DNA from: Mesaphorura yosii | Taxonomy: Eukaryota > Arthropoda > Collembola > Poduromorpha > Tullbergiidae | DNA: 64,000 nucleotides | NCBI GenBank assembly: GCA_009869945.1 | Contig: WIXG01000341.1 | Span: 18,689-82,688, forward strand | Reading direction: 5' to 3' | Part shown: piece by piece, positions 54,259-64,000 of the stretch | How the letters are laid out: every line of letters starts with the position of its first letter | Numbering within the stretch: position 1 is the stretch's first letter | Translations under genes and position numbers: made by a program | Notes under the pieces: model-generated | The model's input: the letters and a program-made list of their open reading frames with translations, nothing else | Database searches by the model: none | What the model was told of the DNA's origin: nothing

Positions 54259-56378
54259 ATGGCACGAAGAATACAAGCTTTGAAGCTCAGCACATCATTT
54301 TTAACATTCCAATACCACGTCAAATACCAAGCACGACTCACGAGAGCAACTTTACAAACCGTTGTTAACGCCAAAAATATGAGCTATGGAAGGACGAGGT
54401 CGTTTCCGACTTTGGACGATGCGAAGTCTCGAAATAAGGCGAATAAATTGGACAAGAACGCCAATGATCTCGAGGAAATCAAGTCTGGTGACGAAAGGAC
54501 TTATGAGGTATAAGCAAGACGAAAGACGCGTTGGGTATAGTCGCCACAATTGCACCCGCACCAGGCTGTTATTAGAATCACCTTCAGAAAATTTTGTTTT
54601 CCAGGAAGCGATTGCTCAACTGAACACCCTTCAGTCCAACGCAGACGTCATAAGACAAATAGTTTCCGGGCCGAAGTCTCAAACAGCTCCGCCGCATTCC
54701 GAAACACTCGAATATTTGCGTCGTGGGGGTTTGTCGGTGGAACATCTTGACTCCTTAAAAGTGATTCATGTCGCCGGAACCAAAGGCAAAGGAAGCACGT
54801 GCGCATTCGTTGAGTCAATTCTAAGAAAGTTTGGCTTGCGTACTGGATTGTTTTCATCTCCACATTTGGTATCTGTACGCGAAAGAATACGAATTAATGG
54901 AGAGCCGTTAAATCGAGCAGACTTCACCAAGTATTTCTTCCATACCTATGACGGAATGATGAGGGCAAAGGTGACTAATTCTTCCAGTCAGTATTTTTTG
55001 GATCGAACGTCTTAAACAGCTTGTCATGTCATTCATGTGCAGAAGCATGAAGGTGATATGCCAGCGTATTTTCGGTTTCTAACCTGTATGGCATTCTACG
55101 TGTTTTACCACGAAAACGTTGATGTGACCATTATGGAAGTTGGAATTGGTGGCACTCATGATTCGACAAATATAGTGAGGTAGGATAAACTCGGCACTCA
55201 TATAAGCTCGGAGTTATTTCCACGAGAGAATTCAAAGTCTGTGATCTAAATCATTCTAGATATCCAGTTGTGGTTGGCATTTCTTCACTTGGCCTCGACC
55301 ATCAGGGTGTGCTGGGGAACACAATAGAGGAAATAACTCTGCAAAAAGCTGGAATAATGAAACCGAACGTTCCTGCATTTACCACCTCGACGCAGTTACC
55401 TCATGTTCTTGACATTTTACAGCAACATGCCGGCAAGACGAAGGTTAGCAGCCTAAGAGTTCCTTTCTTGTGCAGGCTTTCCAATGTCTGATTAATTGTT
55501 GAATTGAGTTCCTTGATTTCAATTTTAGTGTCCACTTTTCGTCTCGCCCCCTTTCCACAAATTTAAGCACAGCGAAGGTATTCATCTTGGTATTAACGGA
55601 TCCGTGTCACAAATTAACGCGGCTTTGGCACTTCAGTTATCTCACACATTTCTCGCGTCATGTTTTCCGCACAAGTTGGCTCGACCTAGTGAATATGGAG
55701 CAGCTTTTGAACTATCGCAGTCTTACATTGAAGGTTTAGAGAAGTGCAGATGGGACGGAAGATTTCAGGTTCGTTTTTCATGTAAATAATGCTAACTCCT
55801 CATTTTACGAACTCACATTATGTTGCAGATATTAAAACGAATGGAGAACCTGAGGTACTACTTGGATGGGGCCCATACAGTCGAAAGCTTAATCACAACC
55901 AGAGACTGGTTCTTACAGGCCCATCAAAAAGACTCGATTCAAATTCTAGTGTTCTATGTCACCGGGGATCGAAATGTTCAAGAGCATCTGGCACCCTTTT
56001 CCCGTGTGAGCCCACCCTTCGATCAAGTCGTATTCTGTCCTCTGTCAGTTGAGAGTCAAGTTTCAGGTATGATTATGTGAGGTGAAATTCTAAACCAACA
56101 GCCACGACCATCTATTCCACCCTTTTTTTTTAGACAATTGGTCGCTGCTACGAGCGGAACGTGCAGTCGATGCAAGATGCAAACAGCAGGCCGACATGTG
56201 GGCGACTTTAGTTGGAAACAATAATAATTCTGTCATTCTCGACTCTGTGACTGAAGTAATTGAATATTTGGATCAAATAGCTTCTTCCGTCAATGGTCAA
56301 CGTCCAGCGAATTACAATGTACTAGTTACAGGATCACTGTATCTGGTGGGCAGCTTTCTTTCCGTCTTTAGTTCATAA
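54259..56378 (+). CDS. FPGS: folylpolyglutamate synthase
   Basis: Seven exons join in frame to 552 residues: 54259-54507, 54605-54970, 55043-55179, 55260-55443, 55529-55768, 55829-56066, 56134-56378. It adds gamma-linked glutamates to folates using ATP, which keeps folate in cells and mitochondria. Family marks: YEEAIAQLNTLQSNADVI, the P-loop VIHVAGTKGKGSTCAFVES, LFSSPHLVSVRERIRING, EVGIGGTHDSTNIV, GLDHQGVLGNTIEEIT, KAGIMKP, the C-terminal domain LDGAHTVES and VLVTGSLYLVG. The first ATG (54259) gives MARRIQALKLSTSF, a basic, hydroxylated leader suited to mitochondria. A second ATG at 54379 (MSYGRTRS) could give a cytosolic form, as in vertebrates. An alternative upstream start exists. No break is seen. 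Confidence 0.93.
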
Positions 56379-56596
56379 TTACTCACGAACACTTGTGCAG
56401 TCTTCCATTCAGAGAGAGAGATTCAGCTTCAGAGAGTATTGCGTTTTATTCCTAAGCCAATTGTGCTCAAATGCAATCAAAACTTGTCTTTCAGAAATGC
56501 GAATGAATAAATTATCAAAAATAAGTAAAGCTAAAGCAGTGCAGGGCGTTGATCACAATATTTACGAAAAGCAAAGCTGATTTGTCAAAATCGCAA

Positions 56597-59500
56597 CTAG
56601 TCAGTGACTATTTTAGCGGCTGCGGCGGGTTCAACTTCGGAGTCCACATTGTCTGAGAAACTGTCTCCACCCATGTGCACTCTGCTTTTCACCGTCTAAA
56701 TGAACCAGAATATCTCAGGTCAAGGGCTACATTTGATATAAGTTTCTTAGCTTCTTGTTTCTTGCTTTGATTCGCTTACCATCTTCACAGGTGCGAATTC
56801 AATCTTTCCAGATTGCTCGAGTTCTGTGTCATCATCGGAGTAATTATCTGTACGAGATGTCGTTTGTGATTCTTCATTTCTTTCTTGAAAGCGAATGCTA
56901 TAATTACAAGTTAATTTACCCTCATCAGTCGCTCCTCCTGGCACTCGAAATGAACTTCGGACCTGGCAGACTAATTGCGCTAAGTCGGTAAAGTTGTATG
57001 AGCCACTGAGAGGTCTTTCCAACTGGTTCAGGCTTCGAGTTGACGGCACACGCTGCAAGTACTGTTGAGTACCGCCCGTCGAAGTGGATGGTAACAAAGC
57101 GCTTCCTCGAATCATACCGTCGAAATACGTCTTGCCGTGGTTGTACCCGACCTCCTACATCAAAAAGAGAAGAGATGAGTTTATGACAACTCTGAACTAA
57201 ATTTAACTTGGCACATTAGTCACATACCCTAATTTCGTCGAAGCTTCCAAATTGCAACGTTTTGTATTTGTCGATCGGTGGACGAATATAGTGACAGTAG
57301 TCGCTGTTTCGCACTTCTTCAAGTTGACGAACGCAGCTCACGTACGCCAATCGTGACTGAATATCAGGCAAATTGGGGACCTTAACAGTATTTGTGCGGA
57401 AATGCGATGTCCACCTCTGCCAAAGGAGCCACCAGCCAGACAACGAATCGCCGTAGTTTGTGAGATCGGTATCGTCTTGCGATCCCACGTCAACGGCCAT
57501 AATGTAACGTGCACCATGACTTCGCATAACATCAGCTGCAAATTACGCATAATATGAGTATGACTTTTCGGATGAAGCTCGCATTGTGTCGGTTCGGTTG
57601 ACTAAAGTTAAGAGAAAGAAACTGTCGCAAAAGAAAAGCCGACTCGGGAAGACAAGTAGAAAATCAACCCACAGGGTAAATTGTTGACGTAACATCCATC
57701 AACAAGAAGATGTCCATCATCGATATCACAGAGTGGAGGAAAAACACCAGCGATACTCATACTGCCCCTGATTGCCCTCCAGACGGTGCCTGCGTCAGAA
57801 ATAGCCAAGAATTTTATACAATGAATGTGAAAGAGAAAGGAAACTGTGAATTGAGGATTTGAGGAGTGGAACACAGCAATGCTTCTAGCAACCCATTTAC
57901 TCCAGACTGCCAAACGAAAAAGCTGTACGTCTGTTCCCTGTACACCAGTTAGACTGTTTGAAAAAGCTGATCATGCCTCCCGAATGAATCGAGCTAAAAA
58001 TTAAAAAGCTATGCTATCACTAGTCAACCGAACCAGACACTTTGCCTTAACTTTTGATGTAACGTGTATGGCTTAATAACCAGGTAAGTTATTCACGTAT
58101 CCGCCATCCAGTAACAGGTTTCCGTCCTTCGGATCACAAAGCGGTGGCATGTAGCCGGACAGGCTCATGCTTGCACGAATATAACGCCAGAGAGATCCTG
58201 AGATAATTTTTAAAAACTTACTGATTAACTAGCCCTGAAAAATTGATACTCGCACCCAAATGTGGCTGCAATGTCAGTTTCACTCAAAAATGTAAAGCAC
58301 AAAGGATCAAAGTAAACGAAAACTAAAAGTGAGAAGCGAAAGATAACCAGCGGTAAGCAAATCATGTTGAAAATTGCAAATAATAAATGGAAGACGCTGA
58401 GAACATGAAAAATGCCATGCAGATTGCCACAACAGACTAATCCAACCAAATCAAATGATAAAAGGAGAAAATGGTGCTGAAGGAACATTCTCATCCGACC
58501 ACGAAAGCTCTGATCCTGCTGGATCCCCAATCTAAATGCTAGCTCACCATGAGTGTGAACTCGCATCGTGCTTGAAGTAATGTCAGTGGTGATTGCGAAG
58601 TACGGGAGCCATAGATCTTCTATTTGTGTTTCTCCATGAATGTCTTGAATCGTCTCATTGAATCCAGCTCCAGAAAACATTGAGGTTACCGGATATGTCA
58701 GATCAAGAAGTTGTCTCCACCACTGCGTCATTTTCTATAACACAGAACATAAGGAATTAGTTTATTCCTCCTTTGAAGTGAAAAGTGTGAGGAGAATGTA
58801 CCTTCGCCCACTCTCTCGCCTTTTGAGTCATGGTGGAAACATTCCTCTCCGCACACCACAATGCTCCGACGAAGGACCCGATACTCACTCCCCCAACCAT
58901 GTCGATCGGTATGCCAGCCTCCTACATATGTGTCGTATTATTGGAGTCATTTGCACCATGTCTTTGGAATTTAATCAAATACCGTAAATCTTGACGCACC
59001 TGAATGGCTTTAATCATTCCAATGTGTGCAGCTCCTCGAGCTCCACCTCCACCCAGCACCAATCCCACCGACGTACCAGTCAACCATCGTGCCAATCGAG
59101 AAAAGTCGGAGTGCACATTTGGCTCGATTCTACTAATGAGGGTGTAGTACTCCATCTATTTCAATACAAAATACGGTATACAACCAACCACTGGTTGGTG
59201 ACATAGCGTTGCATTGTAGCGTGATGCAACAATTAGAGCAACAAACAAGATCAAATTACTGTTCTGGCTCTTCTTGAGAACATTCTCTTCGGACATTGCA
59301 GGTGATGGTGAGAGGAGCACCAACTTCTGTTATTCAACCACAGTGCAGTGTTTTTAGGTCTTGGCCCGCCTTCCTTATGAAGTAATACTAATTCCTTTTG
59401 CGTGCGAACAGCAAATTGTTTTGATTCGAGTTGCTTTTCCACCTGCACAAGACAAACGCAAAGTTAGGACAGATTTGCAGTAAACGGAAGATATCGAAAT

Positions 59501-62500
59501 TCAAAATTCACCCTTCCAATGGCGGGATCGCCGTGACCCATTCCAACAATTAGAATGCAATCAGCTTGCCTAATGCATCTTTGTGTCCACACGGTCATTG
59601 TCGTATCGCACTGGTACAGAACGATGCGGTGCTTGTCTTCTTGTTGGGCTAACCAAGAGTTGAGTCGATATTCATTGGCTGCTTCCATAATTGTACTTCC
59701 CAAAACGGACTTCACAAAATCATTTGTAAGTCGTAACGATGGGCCTGTAATACGGAAATCAAGAAAGCAAAATGTCAGTTAATTTGATTGAAGCTGAACG
59801 GAATGACTTATTTGCACCAACCGATGCCGGAAACTGAATGTAAAAGCTCAAATGTGAAGGCTGAAAGTGGAACGTCGTCAGTAACTCCCAGTACGGCAAC
59901 AGTGCAAAAATTGACGCCTGAAATATTCACAATTTCCAAATCATCATTGTAGAAATAACTCAATTTCACATGTTAGCACTTACGAGACGGTTTGTTACTG
60001 TCAACAGCACCAGTCGCCATTGCAGACGGCTTTTCCCATGACCCTAAACATGGAACAAAAAACTGATTTAACTGAACATGAGGCCAAAAGAAAAATTGAA
60101 AGCCGCTAGTTCATTCGTATACTTACCTATGATACGGTTTCCCAATAGATTAATCAACCTTGTGACAACAATTGGATATTTCAATTTGATCACATTAAGT
60201 AAGCCTTCAGGAAGCTTAGCTAATTCCGTATCTCTCACAGCCATTGCCGTTGTGCTTCTGGGTGCGCAAGTTAGTGTTTCAACCTAAACAGACCAAGTCC
60301 TTGAGCACATCATCTAATTGAGAAGAGGAATGGTGCCAGTGCGACTTACAATCCCAACCAAATCGCCTCGTCCATACTCCGCAACCATTTGCTTCTTTCC
60401 ATCCACGCGAGTAATCACTGATCTCAATCTCCCACTCAAAACTATGTAGGTGCTGTCAGATGGTTCCGATTGCTTGTACAATGCACGGCCACTCTCGAGA
60501 AAGCTCCAATCCATTGCAAAATCAATTTGACGGACGAATGGACTCAATCTCTTCACAACGATGTGCGCCACGTGAAGCACAATTTTTGGATGTGAAGTCA
60601 TAAGCCTACAGAATGCAGTGAATCCATAAACTGGATTACTCTTCCGTAGACCCCAATTCCGGCACAAAACTTACGAGTAAAAATCACTCGAAGACATAAC
60701 GGCGAGCAAAGAGTGATGTTTAACGCGAACAGTGAAAACGGAGGGCTCCCCAGTAAGCACAGACATTGCCCCCACGAAGTCTCCCGCATGTGCGTTGAAC
60801 ATGAATACATCTCGTTCACTTTCTCTCTGCGTCATTGTCAGCAAACCCGACATGACAAGAACGAGGCCACAGTCCTGGAGGATTCCATTTGAAATTTGAA
60901 TTTGAACTTTCATTTGCAATAACTAAATGAATCTTACCTGTTGTGAATCCTCTTTGGCTAAATAGGCACCGGCAGGAACTTCTCTGAGATGAACGATGTC
61001 TCTTAGGACAGAATTATCTTCCAATCCCAAGCTCATTTGAAACGTATCAATTGCACGACTTATTGTCAATTCCGTATCATCCTCAATTTTCTGGCTACGC
61101 AGGGAAGAATCAGTTTGAGCTTGTTGACCCTGTGACGGGATTTGAATAGGCATTGTTCGTTTTTTTAATGTCTGAGTCGAATTTTGTCGAAACAACGGGT
61201 TTTCATCTTGCTTCACTTGTGCAATTGGGCCACCAGGTATTTGATAATCATCCAATAAATCTATCAAAGTGTAAAGTGGACAATTACAGCGGTTCTTTAT
61301 GTCGGAAGAGAAAATTATTAATTAGATTAACATTTTCACTACCTGGAGTACAGGAAGCGTCTTCATAGGACCCTGAAGTCATCCCAGGTCCACTTTGCTG
61401 AGGATGCCTTCTCAGCGGAGAACCCAAGAAAGCAACACTTTTCCTTTTCACAGAGGTTGTGGTAACTAATTCAGCTGTTAAACCCAAATGCTGATGCAAA
61501 GCAGTAAAAGTAACACGGTGCAGTCGAACCATAATGATCTGGATTACTCTGACGAATGTTTCTGGGTTCTTCTCAAAAACTTCTTGAAATGCAGCAACCG
61601 GAAGCTTTAATACAATCGAGTCTTCAATTGCCTGCGCTGAAATTGATTTTACCAAATGTTGGTCAGCAATAAATTTCTCTCGATACTTGCAATTTATTAT
61701 AATATGTGCATGTGTATTTGCTTACCTGATACAGTTTTGAACGGTTGAGGATGGCCCTGCGAAATACAATGGCAATTAATACAAAATCAAGTCACTTCAA
61801 GTAGGTTCAACGTAATAGAATTTAAATAGTTACCGTTAGAACATCAGTGAAACTGAGCAAAGAAGCTATTGAATCTCCAGCATGCACAGTTTTAAGAGAG
61901 ATGGATGAGCCATCCGGTTCAGTAATGTAGACATTGAGGCCACCACTTTGAACCACGTAAAAATTTTCATCAGCCTCACCTATTTTACAAAAGCGTGCCT
62001 TATCAGCTTATAGTGTGGTGTAGTATCAAATCCGAAAGCATACCGATTCGAAACAGAAACTGTCCAGCGTTGACATTTTGTGTCTCCATATGCTTGCAGA
62101 GTTCGAGGAATAATGGGCGTTCAAATACTCCAAAAATTCTAAAGCAAAATAACAGGTTAAATGTTTCACAAACCTTAATCACATTCCATGTCCGACCATG
62201 TCATCTCCCATGTGTAATCGGTCTTATGTTGTTATTACCGTATGCTTTGCAACATGTACGACACTTCGGGAGGAAGCCGCTGGTCAGTTATTGTTCGATC
62301 ATCCTCTTGCAAGTACTCCGCAGGTGGCTCAAGGACCTTTAGAATTTTACGACGTTACACATGGATGGAATCCTCCGATAATTCTCGTCGCGACTTTCGA
62401 ACCAACCTGCAGTTGCGCTGGAAGATTTTCCTTCTTGCGTAATAATTTTCTGGTGAGTTTCGAAATCATTTTCTTCCGTTTATTGGCACCAGCAGAGATA

Positions 62501-62976
62501 TTTCCCACCTTACGAAGCATTTTCTTTCCAAAATACATCACTCTGTCTCGTTTCCTGATTCGAGGTGGCTTTGGTGTACCAGACGCTTCTTCTTGGGCCT
62601 CATCTATTACACCAACCACCAACTCGCGGAAATTAGTACCTGAATGATAGGAAATGCAACAAAAGTCTACTGATCTTACTCTTGCTTCGCCAGCGCCGTA
62701 TGATGAGAACTGCAGCACCAATTATGGCCAGTATAATCAACAATATACCCAAAATGAAAACCTATTGGAACGAACAGGAATCTTTACTTATATTTCATGT
62801 CCATGTGTTAAATCATATGGCACACTCCTATTGTCCTTCGAACGACTTACATGGTCACCGTAAATTGCGGTTGATACTTCTCCAAATTGTACAACAGGCA
62901 CTGGCTCGCGTGTACCACTGCTAGTGGAGAACAAGGAGTTGACTTTTGTCACAAGGTTGTTCCAGGCGCTGTCCAT
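56597..62976 (-). CDS. neuropathy target esterase type lysophospholipase (PNPLA6/PNPLA7, Swiss cheese family)
   Basis: About 24 short exons run from the ATG at 62976 to the TAG at 56599-56597. The N-terminus is a single membrane anchor ([20 protein letters not shown]) with basic residues after it, then [17 protein letters not shown] as in NTE. Three cyclic-nucleotide-binding-like domains follow (for example [25 protein letters not shown] and [13 protein letters not shown]). The patatin domain holds the oxyanion loop [18 protein letters not shown], the nucleophile elbow [13 protein letters not shown] with its Ser, and the catalytic Asp in [12 protein letters not shown]. The end has [20 protein letters not shown] and [13 protein letters not shown]. 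It hydrolyses lysophosphatidylcholine and phosphatidylcholine on the ER face and is needed for glia and neurons in flies. Two tandem versions of the Asp exon exist and are listed separately. Confidence 0.93.
57673..57789 (-). other. alternative exon X2 of the NTE-type gene (catalytic Asp, variant form)
   Basis: 117 bp, the same length and phase as X1, with acceptor CTGACGCAG and donor CCTGTGGGTT. It codes [39 protein letters not shown]. The catalytic Asp and NNLP are kept, while [10 protein letters not shown] becomes [10 protein letters not shown] and [11 protein letters not shown] becomes [11 protein letters not shown]. No stop interrupts it. Confidence 0.8.
58081..58197 (-). other. alternative exon X1 of the NTE-type gene (catalytic Asp, canonical form)
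   Basis: 117 bp with acceptor TTATCTCAG and donor CTGGTTATT. It starts and ends in phase 1. It codes [39 protein letters not shown] and closely matches the usual animal NTE sequence at this point. Confidence 0.8.
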
Positions 62977-63820
62977 TGTTCTTGAAGTTCTTCAGATTCC
63001 ACATACCACAGTAATCATGGCACAGGTAGAGGCCTGACTATGGTGTACCGTCGGTTTGAGTCGACTAGCTCCTTAAAATGTTGTCATAATCAATAATCTC
63101 TCCTGGCACGTATTCAACGTTAATTTCAAGTATCATTTAATTTTGCTTAAAAAAGTTACAAATACTACAAAAGATTAATACTAAAATTTTGGTAGCAAAT
63201 CACATTTAAATCGTCAACAACCTATTTACGCACTACCTTACAGTTAACTTGACTGTCTGTACACTAAACTTCAGCTGATTACTCAACAAATGTTACGTAA
63301 TGACTTATGACTTGTTCCAGACTCAACTTCTGCGTTTCAATTCCCTTCTTGAGAGTGGAATGTTTTACAGCTGCAAGGATTGTACAGCCTACTGCAGCCT
63401 CGAACATCATTTTGCGAATTCCGCATTCTCATCTTAGCTGGACGCAAGAACGAAGATGCTGACTCATACTTCTTACCTTCCGATACCTGTGAATCCTGTC
63501 ATACCGTATTCGTACCGAAGATGCTTCTCACCAGTACCACATGTCATTAAAATCTAAAATACTGCCTTGTCGATGGACGACTCGAATTTCAGAGCGAAGC
63601 TGAAACAGTAGGCTTAACTTAAGAGTGCGTGATGCTTTAAATTCATTGCAGTCGATTTCATGTTTTCTGAAAGCCAGCAAGAGGTCAACTCAATTGCAGC
63701 AATGCGCGCGATGGCTGCGGAAATGCAGAATTAGTTCAACTATTCCTAGTTTGTTTGGTGTTTTAACTCTATTGGTTTATTAACTCGAGGAAAGGCGAAT
63801 TGATAATCGGGTCTGTATAT
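62977..63820. other. intergenic stretch with no gene seen
   Basis: 5' flank of the NTE-type gene and 3' flank of the gene at the right edge. No exon was recognised. Confidence 0.45.
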
Positions 63821-64000
63821 TTAAGCGTGGCAATATCCGTCGCTATCCGGTGGAATTGGGAGGCTCAGCTTGCCGAGGACTTGTTTGTAGTGGTTGAATC
63901 GAAGTTGCATGTTTTGGGAATTTGGTCCGCCATCGCATTCGAGAGCTCCGTTGATAGCCTTCAGAGTAGCACCGAAAGTGGCGGAGTTGGCATGAACATT
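63821..64000 (-). CDS. C-terminus of a probable GH19 chitinase (runs off the right edge)
   Basis: The last 59 codons before a TAA at 63823-63821. The visible part reads NVHANSATFGATLKAINGAL, then ECDGGPNSQNMQLRF, NHYKQVLGKLSLP and ends SDGYCHA. The order Ile-Asn-Gly-x-Leu-Glu-Cys-x-Gly-Gly, followed by an Arg and a Tyr-Lys helix leading to a closing Cys, is the C-terminal signature of GH19 chitinases, which invert chitin to oligomers and are common in plants and bacteria but patchy in animals. The catalytic Glu residues lie outside the window. The AATATACAG just after the stop shows no polyadenylation signal. The name rests on about 30 aligned positions from memory. Confidence 0.6.
   Translation of the reverse strand, partial: NVHANSATFGATLKAINGALECDGGPNSQNMQLRFNHYKQVLGKLSLPIPPDSDGYCHA

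Overview
The window is animal nuclear DNA. Genes are compact, with many short GT-AG introns (mostly 50-100 bp), AATAAA-type polyadenylation signals, and an innexin, which points to a protostome. A TATA box with a TCAGT initiator at the GH18 chitinase, a nutrient-amino-acid SLC6 transporter and expanded ionotropic glutamate receptors suggest an arthropod. I cannot fix the species; a springtail, small crustacean or mite fits best. Exons were joined by hand from reading frame, splice sites and family knowledge, so exon edges are predictions.

Layout. 1-395 (-): partial DUF5077-like protein. 1733-2441 (+): small secreted DOMON protein. 3595-6136 (+): short iGluR-like receptor A. 8160-6598 (-): unrecognised acidic protein. 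8398-9148 (+): unrecognised helical protein. 14607-9398 (-): 19-exon ABCB transporter whose nucleotide-binding motifs are largely lost. 16924-15221 (-): single-exon multi-pass protein with a glycosyltransferase-like lumenal part. 19163-17637 (-): GH18 chitinase with four lesions. 22181-23932 (+): fungal-type CorA channel. 25208-27786, 28210-30192 and 30938-35675 (+): iGluR-like genes B, C and D. 37270-35867 (-): innexin. 40954-39058 (-): GT49 (B4GAT1-like) enzyme. 44255-41972 (-): SLC6 transporter. 47275-48170 (+): SWIM zinc-finger protein. 49757-48187 (-), 50717-52379 (+) and 52923-53649 (+): unrecognised genes. 54259-56378 (+): folylpolyglutamate synthase. 62976-56597 (-): NTE-type phospholipase (PNPLA6/7). 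64000-63821 (-): C-terminus of a probable GH19 chitinase.

Strongest observations. (1) Gene D, the only full-length iGluR here, has two tandem homologous versions of the exon block coding the end of S1, M1 and the pore loop. Each version alone keeps the reading frame; neither or both breaks it. The two pore loops differ, so splicing could choose the pore. (2) The phospholipase gene has two homologous 117-bp exons, both phase 1, each coding the catalytic-Asp region. (3) Receptors A, B and C lack the amino-terminal domain, keep the ligand-binding lobes with the key Arg and Glu, and have lost the canonical pore-loop sequence, with the M3 gate motif decaying from C to B to A. They share introns with gene D, including a phase-0 intron just before the ligand-binding domain, which would explain domain loss by exon deletion. 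(4) The ABCB protein has degraded signature, D-loop and H-loop motifs in both halves. Together these describe a neural receptor cluster with splice-selected and apparently pore-divergent members, beside several genes with unusual phylogenetic affinities (CorA, GH19, DUF5077).
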